Positions 16,809-26,621 are shown, counted from the first letter of the stretch. The stretch: 64,000 nt of DNA from Ardenticatenaceae bacterium (GCA_020634315.1 JACKBV010000002.1:124001-188000); one strand, 5' to 3'. The notes: generated by a model from the letters alone, not told the origin. Made by a program: numbers and translations.

Positions 16809-17807
16809 ATGCGCTTAAAACAGTTCCTGCAAACGACACTTAATCCTGCCTGGTATCACGGCCACACCCACAAAGCCCCTTTCTTCGAGGGCTGGTATTA
16901 CAAATTGGTGGATGCCAGCGGCCATCATCGCTTCGCCATCATTCCCGGCATTTTTCTCAGCCGCACGCCACACGCTTTTGTTCAGGTGCTAGACGGCCGT
17001 TCCGGCTCAGCCTACTACCACGAATTCAAAGAGCGCTGTTTTTGGGCAGCAAAAGATCGTTTCGAGGTACACATCGGCGCAAACCGCTTCAGCCAGACAC
17101 AACTCAACCTGTATATCGAGCGTCCCAGACAAACGATTGAGGGAGAACTGCATTTTCACCAGACCACGCCCTGGCCGTCTGCCCTGACATCGCCCGGCAT
17201 GATGGGCTGGTATGCCTGGGTGCCGACAATGGAATGTTATCATGGCGTCGTCAGCCTGGATCACGCCATCACCGGCACGCTAACCATTGATGGCGAAACG
17301 ATTGATTTCAGCGGTGGGCGTGGCTATATAGAAAAAGATTGGGGACAATCCTTTCCCGCCGCATGGATTTGGCTGCAAAGCAATCATTTCGAGACACAAG
17401 GAACCTGCCTTACTGGCTCTACCGCCATCATTCCCTGGCGGCGTTCGGCGTTTCGCGGCTTCACCGTTGGGTTGTGGCATGAAAAGCAGTTGTATCGCTT
17501 TGCCACCTACACCGGGGCCAAGACGGCCCATTTGCAGGTCAGCGATGACACGGTGGAGTGGGTGCTGCGTGACAAAAAGCGCGAACTACACATTGTGGCC
17601 GCACAAGGGGCGCAAAGCGAGTTTGGTTTGCTGAAGGGGCCGGATCGTGTTGAGATGGGGAAACGGGTAGCAGAAACGTTAACGGCCGTTTTGCACATAC
17701 AGCTCAACGACATTTCCAACGGGCAAACGCGGTTGATTTTCGAGGGAAACGGCCGTTACGCCGGACTCGAAGTTCACAATGCCAGCCAACTTCTTGGGAT
17801 GGGTTAA
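16809..17807 (+). CDS. Tocopherol-cyclase-like protein
   Basis: A 332-residue protein of the tocopherol cyclase-like family. Its signatures are the N-terminal FFEGWYYKLVD, AFVQVLDG, a central GMMGWYAWVPTMECYHGVVS and GYIEKDWGQSFPAAWIW. Plant and cyanobacterial tocopherol cyclases close the chromanol ring; bacterial relatives outside cyanobacteria are uncharacterised, and no tocopherol pathway genes are near. The region around the EKDWG motif is the most conserved in the family. The protein is soluble with no signal peptide. The gene is followed by the promoter of an exported protein and carries three palindrome copies. The start lacks a strong ribosome-binding site. Confidence 0.83.
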   Translation: MRLKQFLQTTLNPAWYHGHTHKAPFFEGWYYKLVDASGHHRFAIIPGIFLSRTPHAFVQVLDGRSGSAYYHEFKERCFWAAKDRFEVHIGANRFSQTQLNLYIERPRQTIEGELHFHQTTPWPSALTSPGMMGWYAWVPTMECYHGVVSLDHAITGTLTIDGETIDFSGGRGYIEKDWGQSFPAAWIWLQSNHFETQGTCLTGSTAIIPWRRSAFRGFTVGLWHEKQLYRFATYTGAKTAHLQVSDDTVEWVLRDKKRELHIVAAQGAQSEFGLLKGPDRVEMGKRVAETLTAVLHIQLNDISNGQTRLIFEGNGRYAGLEVHNASQLLGMG

Positions 17808-17813
17808 CCCTAC

Positions 17814-17842
17814 TTGCTAACGCTTGCCAGCCCTTTTATAAT
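17814..17842 (+). promoter_or_regulatory. Sigma-70-type promoter
   Basis: TTGCTA (17814-17819) and TATAAT (17837-17842) with a 17-base spacer. It would give a leader of about 90 bases for the exported choice-of-anchor-L-like protein. Confidence 0.6.
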
Positions 17843-17939
17843 GCTCTTCGTTAACTGTGTATTGTATTCGGGCCTTCCTTCCCCATTCTCCCCCGCCCGC
17901 ATCACAATAAAATAAAACCCTATTGCACGGAGGATTTGT

Positions 17940-19376
17940 ATGTTTATCAAACGTATTGGTCTACTTTGTCTTGTTTTGTTGTTTGTCACTTTTGGTTCAA
18001 TCAGTTTATATCAGTTAGCCGCTGCCCAAGAGATAAAACCGGATGCAGCGTCAGGGCGTGATGGGGCAACGGCCGTTCCCGAAAACGCGCCCTCCTCCAT
18101 CTTACCCCCCTCCCAAGCCCGCGATCTGGCAATCGCTATGGGCATTCCGGCCAACCAAATCATCTCCGCCAGCTACAACGGCAGCGACGAGGACGCCTTT
18201 GGCATTGGCGACACACCACTCGGCACCTACTTCCCCAGCAATGGCAACACCTTCGCCATTCTCGCCACCGGCCTGGCATCCTCTGCCGACCAGCCCAACG
18301 ATGAGGGCAGCTTGAGCAGCGTGCTGGGTGGCCTCAACAACAACGTGGATGAAGACCTGGTACAGCTCGACTTAATGCTCAATCCCCCGGCCGGTGCCCT
18401 TTGCGCCAGCTTTGATTTCGCGTTTTACTCAGAAGAATTCCCCGAATTTGTCGATTCTCCCTACAACGACACCTTTACGGCCGAACTTGGCGGCACCGAC
18501 CTGGAAGTCGTTCTCATCACCAGCACCTTTGAATATGAAGTCATCGCCCCGCTCAACTTCGCATTTGGCACACAACACGAAATCATCGCCGTCAATTCAG
18601 CTTTTGGCGTGGGTGACATCACAAACTCCACCTACGATGGCGTGACCCCCTTGCTGCGTGCCAGCACCCCCATTGAATCCGGTGCGCCGGTCAACATTGT
18701 TTTCTCCGTACAAGATTTAGGCGATTCAATTTATGATTCGGCCGTATTCCTGGACAACTTTTTCTGGAGCAGCGATCCTGAGTGCAGCGAAGGCGCCGGA
18801 TTTGCCCCTGAAATCACGCCCATTTTGCCCGGCGTCGGCGGAATACTTTCCTACACCAATCTCGATGGCACACACACAACCGTTGACGTACCAGCCGATG
18901 CTATCAGCGATACCATTTATCTGGTTTTCCAAAAATTCATCAGCCCCACCAATCCGCTCAATGGGCCATCCGTGATACAAACGCCAGACAGCGGCAGTTT
19001 GCAATATGCCAACCGCGCCTTTAACTTAAAGGCCATTCTCGCCGCATACAAAGCATATTTGCCGCTGGTGGTGAACAACAGCACGCCGGGCATGGCCGCC
19101 GCAACAACATCAGCTCCGCTGAACATCACGACAAGCGATGGCGATGTGACCCTGCTGCACCCGATGCAAATTACCCTTGAATACAGCGATGAGGACATTG
19201 CCGACATCAGCGACGAAGCCAGTTTGCGCCTCTATCAATGGAATGGCAGCGCCTGGATTGATGCGGTAACAACCTGCGCCGGGGGCACCGCCGCCGATTA
19301 CACCAGTGATACGGCCGCTAACTATGTCCAATTGCCAGTCTGCACGTTTGGCGAATTTATGATGGCCGGGAACTAA
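17940..19376 (+). CDS. Exported choice-of-anchor-L-type protein
   Basis: A 478-residue exported protein with a signal peptide (residues 1-29). The main domain (about 60-290) matches the choice-of-anchor L pattern: ILATGLASSA, EDLVQLDL, ALCASFDFAFYSEEFPEFV, SVQDLGDSIYDSAVFLDNF. After it come a beta-rich region (ILSYTNLDGTHTTVDVPAD), a KAYLPLVVNN motif and a C-terminal region with repeated strand pattern (LRLYQWNGSAWIDAVT). The family's domains occur next to C-terminal sorting signals and are thought to sit on the cell surface; the ligand is unknown. GGAGG lies six bases before the ATG. The gene ends at a strong two-way terminator. Confidence 0.82.
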   Translation: MFIKRIGLLCLVLLFVTFGSISLYQLAAAQEIKPDAASGRDGATAVPENAPSSILPPSQARDLAIAMGIPANQIISASYNGSDEDAFGIGDTPLGTYFPSNGNTFAILATGLASSADQPNDEGSLSSVLGGLNNNVDEDLVQLDLMLNPPAGALCASFDFAFYSEEFPEFVDSPYNDTFTAELGGTDLEVVLITSTFEYEVIAPLNFAFGTQHEIIAVNSAFGVGDITNSTYDGVTPLLRASTPIESGAPVNIVFSVQDLGDSIYDSAVFLDNFFWSSDPECSEGAGFAPEITPILPGVGGILSYTNLDGTHTTVDVPADAISDTIYLVFQKFISPTNPLNGPSVIQTPDSGSLQYANRAFNLKAILAAYKAYLPLVVNNSTPGMAAATTSAPLNITTSDGDVTLLHPMQITLEYSDEDIADISDEASLRLYQWNGSAWIDAVTTCAGGTAADYTSDTAANYVQLPVCTFGEFMMAGN

Positions 19377-19380
19377 ACAT

Positions 19381-19417
19381 AAAAGTGGGGCGGTTTGCGC
19401 AAACCGCCCCACTTTTT
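19381..19417. terminator. Bidirectional terminator
   Basis: A 17-18-bp near-perfect palindrome (AAAAGTGGGGCGGTTTG / CAAACCGCCCCACTTTT) with A- and T-tracts at both ends, directly after the exported protein. Confidence 0.9.
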
Positions 19418-19436
19418 GATTTCTCCGAGGTTAAAT

Positions 19437-20321
19437 TTGGAAACAGCAACCCACATCACAGAGTTTGATTCGTTTACACGGTATTTATCCGCAAAGAAAA
19501 CGGTCGATGACCGCGCCCTGAACAAACACGTTTGGGAGGCGATGGCCGCCGCTTTGCCTGCGGCTACAGCGGCCAAACCGTTGCGCGTCTTGGAAATTGG
19601 CGCAGGGATTGGCACGATGGTTGAACGGCTGGCGGCGCAAAACGTGTTGACACATGCCCACTATACGGCCGTTGACACAGACCCAGCCAACATCGCCGCC
19701 GCCCGCCAACGCCTTGGCACGCTGCCCGCTTCCATTCACCTGGAATTGGTCACGGCCGATGCCTTTGCTTTCGCCGCCAATGCACACAGCACACGCACCT
19801 GGGATTTACTCATTGCCCATGCATTTCTCGATCTGGTAGACATCCCTGCGGCACTGCCACAGCTGCTGCCGCTGCTCGCTCCTGGCGGCGCATACTACTT
19901 CACCATTAACTTCGACGGGAACACCATTTTGCAGCCAACCATTGACGCCCCCTTTGATAAACACATTGAGGCGCTCTACCATCGCACGATGGACGAGCGC
20001 CTCACCAATGGCAAACCATCTGGTGACAGCCAGACAGGCCGTCACATGTTCCACCAATTACGCGCCGCAGGTGCATCCATTCTTGCCGCTGGCAGCTCGG
20101 ACTGGGTTGTCTTTGCCACAGCCAATGGATACCCTGCTGACGAGGCTTACTTTCTACACTTTATCGTCAATACGATGTATGGGGCGCTCAACGGTCATCC
20201 TGAACTTGATCAGGAACGCTTTAGCCGCTGGATTGCGCAGCGCCACGCCCAAATTGAGCGTGGCGAACTGGTTTACATTGCGCATCAGTTGGATTTTTAC
20301 GGCCGTTTCCCCACACCCTAA
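19437..20321 (+). CDS. Class I SAM-dependent methyltransferase
   Basis: A 294-residue protein with the Rossmann-type SAM site: motif I VLEIGAGIGTMVERL (about residues 47-61), the acidic ribose-binding residue in AVDTDPAN, and post-I region ADAFAF. The C-terminal half (ALYHRTMDERL, FYTLH-like FLHFIVNTMYGAL) is specific to a small branch whose substrate is unknown. A longer frame starts inside the upstream terminator stem; the TTG at 19437 is preferred because GAGG lies six bases before it and outside the hairpin. It converges with the CopD-like gene, with nine bases between the stops. Confidence 0.8.
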   Translation: METATHITEFDSFTRYLSAKKTVDDRALNKHVWEAMAAALPAATAAKPLRVLEIGAGIGTMVERLAAQNVLTHAHYTAVDTDPANIAAARQRLGTLPASIHLELVTADAFAFAANAHSTRTWDLLIAHAFLDLVDIPAALPQLLPLLAPGGAYYFTINFDGNTILQPTIDAPFDKHIEALYHRTMDERLTNGKPSGDSQTGRHMFHQLRAAGASILAAGSSDWVVFATANGYPADEAYFLHFIVNTMYGALNGHPELDQERFSRWIAQRHAQIERGELVYIAHQLDFYGRFPTP

Positions 20322-20330
20322 TCGCGCCAA

Positions 20331-20828
20331 TTAAACAGCAGTGGCAACGGCCGTACACAACAGCACCAACACCGCACAAGCCAGGTTAACACGCAGCAAG
20401 CGCATCTCTTGTTGGTGCAATGCGCTTTGTTCGTCGACGGCCAACTGCGGCCGTTTTTCCGCCAGCAATTTCACCCGATCCAACGCCGGATATAGCGAGA
20501 ATTGCAAATAGCCACCCAACAGCACCATGCCACCAAAAGCGATATGTTTGACCAAAATCGCTCCCGCCCACAAGCTGTCAATGGTTAGAAAGCCGCTGTA
20601 GTTTGGGTCTTGCGTCATCTGTACAAAACCAGTCAACAGCAGCAGTACCAGACTGCCATTGGCCCAAGGCAAAAATCGCTTTTGCAGAGCCAGCCATTGG
20701 TTATTGTCGAGTGTCTGCTGCCGCAGCGCAGGCCAGGCGACAAACAAAAACAAGGTCTGCCCACCCAACCAGACGACCGTTGCCAGCAAATGAACCCAAT
20801 AAGATGCCACTAAAACCCAAAATGACAT
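20331..20828 (-). CDS. CopD-like integral membrane protein
   Basis: A 165-residue protein with four predicted transmembrane helices (about 5-30, 53-71, 83-107, 145-163). WVHLLATVVWLGGQTLFLF in helix 1 and the LVKHIAFGGMV segment fit the CopD/DUF4149-type family, members of which take part in copper handling or haem-related membrane functions. His12, Trp20 and His95 are the conserved positions I can see. Its start codon directly abuts the stop codon of the glycoside-hydrolase-like lipoprotein gene upstream (20829), so the two are co-transcribed, probably with translational coupling. Confidence 0.75.
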   Translation of the reverse strand: MSFWVLVASYWVHLLATVVWLGGQTLFLFVAWPALRQQTLDNNQWLALQKRFLPWANGSLVLLLLTGFVQMTQDPNYSGFLTIDSLWAGAILVKHIAFGGMVLLGGYLQFSLYPALDRVKLLAEKRPQLAVDEQSALHQQEMRLLRVNLACAVLVLLCTAVATAV

Positions 20829-22046
20829 TTACTTCTCCATATCGCGCAGCGCGTAATATGCAGGGCGCGGTGTCCCATCCGGCAGGACAACCGACCACCA
20901 CCACTGCTCATCAGCCTGTGTCCACTCATAATCGGCGATGTAAACCGTCGTCATCAAGCCAATCCAGGGCTGCCAGTTTTCTTTCGCAAAGCGGTAAGCA
21001 CGCACCAGGTAATCGGCTTGCGTTGCTTCATCGACGGCATACCACGTATACCCCTCGTTTACCTGATCCAGCGTCCACCCCATTTCCAGGATGGCGACTT
21101 GCTTATAGCCATCGCCATTGGCGACCATGATGGCACGCATATCTTCGACATGACGGAAGGCAAACCAACGGCCGTTTCCAAACTCCGAACTCGTTGCCAC
21201 CTCATCAGGACTCATCTCCGGCGGCGCTTTATACCCCGGTGCATGAATCCCCAACACATCAAAGTAAGCGCCAGCCCCCGCCGCATACATCCCTTGTAAA
21301 AACTCCGTATCCGGCATTGCCACGGGCAGCGGCGTTCCCGTAGGCGCTAACCCGGCCGAAATCACAATCGCTCCCGGATCCGCTGTCTTAATGCCTTCAT
21401 AGCAAACGCGCAGCAGTTCCGTATAAGCCGCCGGGTCAGGTGGTTGATTGCCCCATTCCCGGCTCAAGTTTGGCTCATTCCACACCTGGTAAGCAGCGAT
21501 ACGGCCGTGGTAACGTTCCGCTACCGCATAACAATAATCGCCAAAATCCTGGTAATTGGCTGGCGGCTGATTCTCCCCAATGCGATCCGACGGCAAAGAT
21601 GCCACTGCCCATAATGGGTTTTGATCCAATCGCACCACCATCTGCAAGCCAGACTGCTCCACCATCTGCACGATCAAATCGGTACGATACCAATCAAAGG
21701 CTCCTTTTTCGATGCCCTCAATTTCGCGCCAGGGGAATTTTTGCTTCACCCAGCCAAAACCCATGTCACGCACCAATCCCAAATCACGCTGAGCAATATC
21801 TGGCTTCCACCACAAAAACGTGTGAATCCCATAAGCGGGAGAATTAAACAGCGGCTGCACCGGCTCATTCCCCATCAGCGCCGTAGGCACTGGCGTCGCC
21901 GGCACAACCGATGTTGGCGTTGGTGGCAGCGGCGTCTTGGGAATGTCTGTCTTGCACCCCGTCCCAAACAAAAACAACAAAAGAAGAAGGTATATTGGAC
22001 GTGGGAAATTCCAGAGCAATAACCGCCCTGGAATATCCCACTTCAT
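20829..22046 (-). CDS. Glycoside-hydrolase-like lipoprotein
   Basis: A 405-residue lipoprotein with a signal peptide and lipobox ending at Cys31 (LFGTGC), then a Pro/Thr-rich linker. The catalytic domain is a TIM-barrel of the GH-A clan (GH5/GH39-like): the acid/base motif reads YQVWNEPNLSREW and a candidate nucleophile Glu lies in VAILEMGWT. It should hydrolyse or bind a polysaccharide outside the cell; the substrate is unknown. It is the third of three related genes in tandem and starts 11 bases after the stop of the previous one. The ATG at 22046 has only a weak GAGAAA ribosome-binding site. Confidence 0.82.
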   Translation of the reverse strand: MKWDIPGRLLLWNFPRPIYLLLLLFLFGTGCKTDIPKTPLPPTPTSVVPATPVPTALMGNEPVQPLFNSPAYGIHTFLWWKPDIAQRDLGLVRDMGFGWVKQKFPWREIEGIEKGAFDWYRTDLIVQMVEQSGLQMVVRLDQNPLWAVASLPSDRIGENQPPANYQDFGDYCYAVAERYHGRIAAYQVWNEPNLSREWGNQPPDPAAYTELLRVCYEGIKTADPGAIVISAGLAPTGTPLPVAMPDTEFLQGMYAAGAGAYFDVLGIHAPGYKAPPEMSPDEVATSSEFGNGRWFAFRHVEDMRAIMVANGDGYKQVAILEMGWTLDQVNEGYTWYAVDEATQADYLVRAYRFAKENWQPWIGLMTTVYIADYEWTQADEQWWWSVVLPDGTPRPAYYALRDMEK

Positions 22047-22057
22047 TTGTGCGTTTC

Positions 22058-23368
22058 TCAGTTGGTTTTCTCCATGTCGGCGATAGCGTTAAATGCAGGA
22101 CGCGGCACGCCGTTGATGTCGATGATACTGTAAGGAACGGGGTCATCCGTAGGCCCGCCCCCTTTATTGCCAAAATCAAAGTTAAACAAAAATGCAAGCC
22201 AGACATTGCCAGAGCTGCGCATCTGCTGATAAGCCTGCACAATGTAATCAGCCTGCTCTTGCAAGGTGTTGTCTTGTGCAAACTCAAACCCTGGCGGGTA
22301 CGCGTCATACCCTTCCATGGTGGCCCAACCGAACTCGGTTACACAGAGCTTTTTGGCCGGATCATATGCCTGCACTTTTTGGGCATAGGTATCGAGCGTT
22401 GTCTTAAAGCTCCAACTGTGGTGCGGATTGTCAAATGGGCCACGGAAAATGGCGGTCGCCGATTCGGCCGTTGCCCCAGCCTGGTCAAAAGCGACATCGG
22501 GGCCGATGTTGTACCCATTGTGGTGTACACCGACACAGTCCGCATAATCGAGCAATCCAGCAGCCAGGGCGCGATCCAGATATTCAAAATCATCTGCCCA
22601 ACGCACCCAGTCGCCGCTGCCTGTTGGGGATAACGCGCCGCTGATCACGATGATGTCTGGGCTGTTGGCTTTAATGGCGCCATAAGCGAGGCTGAGGAAA
22701 CGCACATAATCTTCCGGGCTAATGCCATTGGCGCTGGTCCATTCACGATCCAGGTTTTGCTCGTTCCACACTTCAATGGCATCTACTTTGCCGCTGTAAT
22801 GCGCCGTTAATTCCGTCATGAATTGGGCATAAACGTTGTAGTCATCGGGCGGGCCATTTTCGCCACCGGCGGCACGCGTCCATTCTGGCGCACCAACCAC
22901 GCTCAACATCAGGCGCAGCCCGTTTTTGTGCGCCTCATCGACAACGCCATCATAAAAGAACCATTGATATGTTTCTGGGTCGGGCTGCACCAACCACCAC
23001 TGCACCTGCACTTTCACCCAATTTAAGCCGAGTTGGTCGGCAATTACATGCATGTCTTGGGCGGGGTCGCCAATACCGGCTAAACCATGCGCCTGAATGC
23101 CATAACCGAATTTATCGGCAGACCAGGGGCCGGTCACAACAGGCTCGGAAGGGACAACGGCCGTTTCCGTGTCTGTGCTTTCCGTGATCACCGGTGGGGC
23201 CAATGTGGGCGGAACGGCCGTTTCTTCCGCCACTGTCACCTCAGCAGGAGCCTCGACCACAGGCACATCCCCAGTGCGATCCTCAACCACCGGCTCCTCT
23301 GAACCCCCACAAGCCGCCAGCAAGAACAACAACACCATTGCTAAAACAAAAATTCTCTTCTGTTTCAT
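22058..23368 (-). CDS. Glycoside-hydrolase-like lipoprotein, paralogue 2
   Basis: A 436-residue lipoprotein: signal peptide, lipobox LLAAC with Cys20, an acidic/Pro/Val linker to about residue 80, then a GH-A-clan barrel. The acid/base motif reads IEVWNEQNLDREW (Gln in place of the usual Pro), and the nucleophile Glu is in LCVTEFGWATMEGYDA. The PTG/SGALSPTG and GVHHNGYN segments match those of its two neighbours, so the three arose by duplication. It is co-directional with both neighbours. A terminator separates it from the larger upstream gene, but it reads on into the next lipoprotein gene. Confidence 0.84.
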   Translation of the reverse strand: MKQKRIFVLAMVLLFLLAACGGSEEPVVEDRTGDVPVVEAPAEVTVAEETAVPPTLAPPVITESTDTETAVVPSEPVVTGPWSADKFGYGIQAHGLAGIGDPAQDMHVIADQLGLNWVKVQVQWWLVQPDPETYQWFFYDGVVDEAHKNGLRLMLSVVGAPEWTRAAGGENGPPDDYNVYAQFMTELTAHYSGKVDAIEVWNEQNLDREWTSANGISPEDYVRFLSLAYGAIKANSPDIIVISGALSPTGSGDWVRWADDFEYLDRALAAGLLDYADCVGVHHNGYNIGPDVAFDQAGATAESATAIFRGPFDNPHHSWSFKTTLDTYAQKVQAYDPAKKLCVTEFGWATMEGYDAYPPGFEFAQDNTLQEQADYIVQAYQQMRSSGNVWLAFLFNFDFGNKGGGPTDDPVPYSIIDINGVPRPAFNAIADMEKTN

Positions 23369-23387
23369 CGTTTACCTCTCTTTGGAC

Positions 23388-23427
23388 AAAAAGGCGCATT
23401 CTGGTTTGCAACAAACCAAAATGCGCC
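23388..23427 (-). terminator. Terminator between two glycoside-hydrolase-like genes
   Basis: GGCGCATT (23393-23400) pairs with AATGCGCC (23420-23427), with an inner GGTTTG/CAAACC stem; a five-T run follows on the minus strand. It separates the 999-residue gene from the following lipoprotein gene, which would need its own promoter or readthrough. Confidence 0.8.
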
Positions 23428-23494
23428 CCATTTTGCCGATAATCAGAAATCAGTCACCAATCAGCAATTACCGATCACCGACTACTGCATCAAA

Positions 23495-26494
23495 CTATCG
23501 TCCCCCCGTCACCTGGCGCAGCGTCTCGCACGCCGGGCAACTCCCGCCAGGACGGATAATGGCATACCCTGCCTGCGGATCATCACCCCAGGTGGTAGAG
23601 TCCACATTCCAGACAATCATCAGGCGCACTTTGCCACTGCTTGCTGACAGGCTGGCTGCTTCTGCCAACCACTGCGCCTGCTGCGCTACAGTCACATTAC
23701 CGGCCCACGAGAAATTACCCGGCAGCGAACCATAGCCTTCACTCGTCAAAAAGCCCAATTCCGTAAAGCAGAGCGGGCGCGAGCCACCAATGGCATTGGA
23801 ATACGCATTGACCATCCCCCAGAAATAGCGGGTGTAATGTTCGCTGCGTGGATCACCGCTGGTCTGATTGGGCGAAATGATCCCTTCGTTGTAGTGAACG
23901 CCAAGGCAATCCATGTAACTGGCTGCACCAGCCGCCGCCATGCCCGCCACGTATGGCGCATCATCGCAGCCTGTCGCCCCACAACCACCGCCAAAGTAAC
24001 CGGTAGGAGCCGGAGCACCGCTAACCACCAAAATGCTGGAATTAGCCGATTTGATGGCATTGTACGCTGGCTTGAGCATATTGTTGACATAAGATGATGG
24101 GTCGATCTGACCAGAAGGCCATTCGGCATTGATGTTTTGCTCATTCCAAACTTCAATGGCGTTTGGCGGATCGGGGAGCGAGGCAACGCCACGCAAGAAC
24201 TCGACATAAGCCGTAAAGTCAGGCAAACTGCTTGGATAAGGCGCACCGGGGATACTGAGCAAAATCTTGAAGCCAGCGTTGTGTGCTTCCGAAATCATCC
24301 CGGCAACATCTTGTGGGCTGCCACCTGGCCCCCACTTATATTGGCGCTTCACCCAGGTCATGCCCGCATAGCTCATCATATTGTAAGGCGCACCAAAGAT
24401 TTGCCCGCCCAATTCAAAGCCAGTGTTGCTAATAGGAGCAACCACAGGCGGCGGTGAAGAAGTGCCACCACCATCACCAGGATTTGCCGCAACCAACGGC
24501 GGTGCTTCTTTCACCGGCAAGTCCGATACGGCCAAATTGGCATTCACCGTGACCAATGAGGCGAAAACCCAACCTTCGGTTTCGCCATCGGGCATGATGA
24601 TCGCCAACCAGGAAGCATCTTCACTGCGACCGGTCAAAGTAACGCGGCTGCCCGCTTCCAACCCACCAGCAATAGTGCCATATCCCAAACCAGGGCCAAC
24701 ACGGACGTTCGCGCCGGTATTGACGACCGCATCAGCATCGCCAGGATTAAAGGTTGTCGGCGTGGTTTCTTCTGCTGGCGGTTCCTCTGTTGTCTCTGTT
24801 GTTTGGACTTGCACCAGGGATTCTTCAACCACTGGGCCAGCAACCGTCACGGTCATCGCGCCGAGGCTGGCAAGGGTGTTACCCAGGGCAAAATCAGCGT
24901 TAATGCTGTATTCCCCTGCGGCGGCGCTGCCATCCCAGGCATAGGTTAAATTGCCACCGGTATCACTGGCAAGGACGCCGCCTTCAGCGTCACGTACTGT
25001 CCAAACGATAGCGGCATCGGTGGGCTGCGGCGCTGCGGCCGTTCCCTGCAAACTGGCTAAGGCGGCGGCGTAACCAGGGCCATTGGTGACGTTACCCAAG
25101 CCAGTGACCATGACGCCGCGTAAGTTATAGCGTGTCACAAAGCGGGCACGATGGGCCAGGGAAGCTTCGTGTCCCAGCCAGACGTAATGCGTCTGACCAC
25201 TGACATCGTAGCTGTATTTGTAGGTCAGGCTGACGCCATCCCATTCTAAGGGGCCGGCCGTACCGGAGAGGGCAACCTCAACGGCCGTTTCCGGTTCCAC
25301 CGACTCGCCACCCGCCACAAACTGCAAATCGCCAAAATTAGCCAGAGCCGCATCGTTGCTCATGGCAACAAACGCCTCGCCCAATCCGTCTACGGCATTG
25401 GCCGTGACTACTGGCGTTAATTTATTGCGATCAACGCGGGTAATGGCATAGCTCAAAATCTGGTCTACCAGACCATTATCAGCATAGGTATTGGGGTTTA
25501 ACGGAAGTTGCAGGTAAACAATGTCGGCCAATTGTCCAAGAGCGACCCAATCTTGCCCGCCCGTATTCCAATTATCGGCCGTGCCGGTTGGTGACGCCAG
25601 GACGACGCCTAACTGCAACCCTTGTGCATGGAGTGCTTCAACCAGGGCACGCACAAAGTCAGTGAAAACGGCCGTTTGTCCGGCACTCGCGCCCTGATAA
25701 TCCAACAAGACACCGGCAAAATTACCGGCAGCGGCGCGGCTCGCTAACTCACTCACATGCGTCGCCTGTGCATTCGTGTCGCCGAGCAGCGCTGTCAACG
25801 AATCTGTATCGATAATGATGCCCGTGTTCGTCACGCGCATTAGCTGCGAATAGGGGCCAGATGGCACAGCAACCACGTCACCGCTCAACACACCATTGCC
25901 GGTGAGCGTCAACGTTCCGGCGGCAACTTCATTAAGCACTGGCAGCAAATCCGTCACAAACTCTTGTGTGGGCAGCAGTTCAGCCCCAACAACAAGTGCT
26001 GCGGGGTCTGTGGCTTGCTCAATGAGGGCAACTGTTTGTGGCTGGTAGCCCGCATCAACAACAAATTGGGCGGTTGTGGCGTCGAAGTGGCTGGGCAAAA
26101 ATGTCCAGGCTGCGCCATCCCAACTAACCACATCCAGAGCAGCCACATTGTCTACGGCGTCTGGCAAGGGCAAGGCAACCGGTTCTGCCGCAGCACCATA
26201 CGTCACATTGTAGACATCCCCTTTGACAACAGCGCCAGCCGGGGCTGTGGGCGGGGTATCGACCATGACCATGCTGGTGCCGGTAGCGGTCGTGGCTTCT
26301 GCCTCTGCGGTCTCTACCTCAGACTCTGTGCTGCTAACGGCCGTATCTCCAGCCCGATCCGGGACTGTGACTTCTTCCGCATCTGTGCCATTCCCGCGAA
26401 AAATCAGGAACAGCCCGGCAATCACCAGAATGACGACGAGGGCAAAGCCTGCAATTAACAGACCTGTCGATCGTTTCGTTGTTTCCTCTTGCAT
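23495..26494 (-). CDS. Large membrane-anchored glycoside-hydrolase-like protein with SH3b domain
   Basis: A 999-residue protein. A single transmembrane helix (about 12-33) anchors it, with the bulk outside. Residues about 130-470 resemble a GH18-like barrel (FAGVLLDYQGAS, LGVVLASPTG, DIVYLQLP), with the LDYQ segment in place of the usual DxxDxDxE, so catalysis is uncertain. A bacterial SH3 domain follows (TGANVRVGPGLGYGTI, WVFASLV), likely for cell-wall contact. The last 240 residues are a GH-A-type domain like the two downstream lipoproteins: IEVWNEQNINAEWP and LCFTELGFLTSEGYG. The start is the ATG at 26494; an upstream GTG would add a non-matching leader. Confidence 0.8.
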   Translation of the reverse strand: MQEETTKRSTGLLIAGFALVVILVIAGLFLIFRGNGTDAEEVTVPDRAGDTAVSSTESEVETAEAEATTATGTSMVMVDTPPTAPAGAVVKGDVYNVTYGAAAEPVALPLPDAVDNVAALDVVSWDGAAWTFLPSHFDATTAQFVVDAGYQPQTVALIEQATDPAALVVGAELLPTQEFVTDLLPVLNEVAAGTLTLTGNGVLSGDVVAVPSGPYSQLMRVTNTGIIIDTDSLTALLGDTNAQATHVSELASRAAAGNFAGVLLDYQGASAGQTAVFTDFVRALVEALHAQGLQLGVVLASPTGTADNWNTGGQDWVALGQLADIVYLQLPLNPNTYADNGLVDQILSYAITRVDRNKLTPVVTANAVDGLGEAFVAMSNDAALANFGDLQFVAGGESVEPETAVEVALSGTAGPLEWDGVSLTYKYSYDVSGQTHYVWLGHEASLAHRARFVTRYNLRGVMVTGLGNVTNGPGYAAALASLQGTAAAPQPTDAAIVWTVRDAEGGVLASDTGGNLTYAWDGSAAAGEYSINADFALGNTLASLGAMTVTVAGPVVEESLVQVQTTETTEEPPAEETTPTTFNPGDADAVVNTGANVRVGPGLGYGTIAGGLEAGSRVTLTGRSEDASWLAIIMPDGETEGWVFASLVTVNANLAVSDLPVKEAPPLVAANPGDGGGTSSPPPVVAPISNTGFELGGQIFGAPYNMMSYAGMTWVKRQYKWGPGGSPQDVAGMISEAHNAGFKILLSIPGAPYPSSLPDFTAYVEFLRGVASLPDPPNAIEVWNEQNINAEWPSGQIDPSSYVNNMLKPAYNAIKSANSSILVVSGAPAPTGYFGGGCGATGCDDAPYVAGMAAAGAASYMDCLGVHYNEGIISPNQTSGDPRSEHYTRYFWGMVNAYSNAIGGSRPLCFTELGFLTSEGYGSLPGNFSWAGNVTVAQQAQWLAEAASLSASSGKVRLMIVWNVDSTTWGDDPQAGYAIIRPGGSCPACETLRQVTGGR

Positions 26495-26621
26495 AATCCT
26501 ATTTCTCTCTCCCGGCGAGTCTGTCTTAAAAATTGACAGCACAACAACAAACACCTGCTGTCAGACAAACCCACCTGAACTGCGAAACCGCTTGTTTCGT
26601 ACAAATAACATGTCACCACAT

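Noticed and set aside
23495..26494. N-terminal GH18-like domain as an active chitinase
   Set aside because: The catalytic DxxDxDxE is not present; LLDYQGAS takes its place, so activity cannot be claimed.
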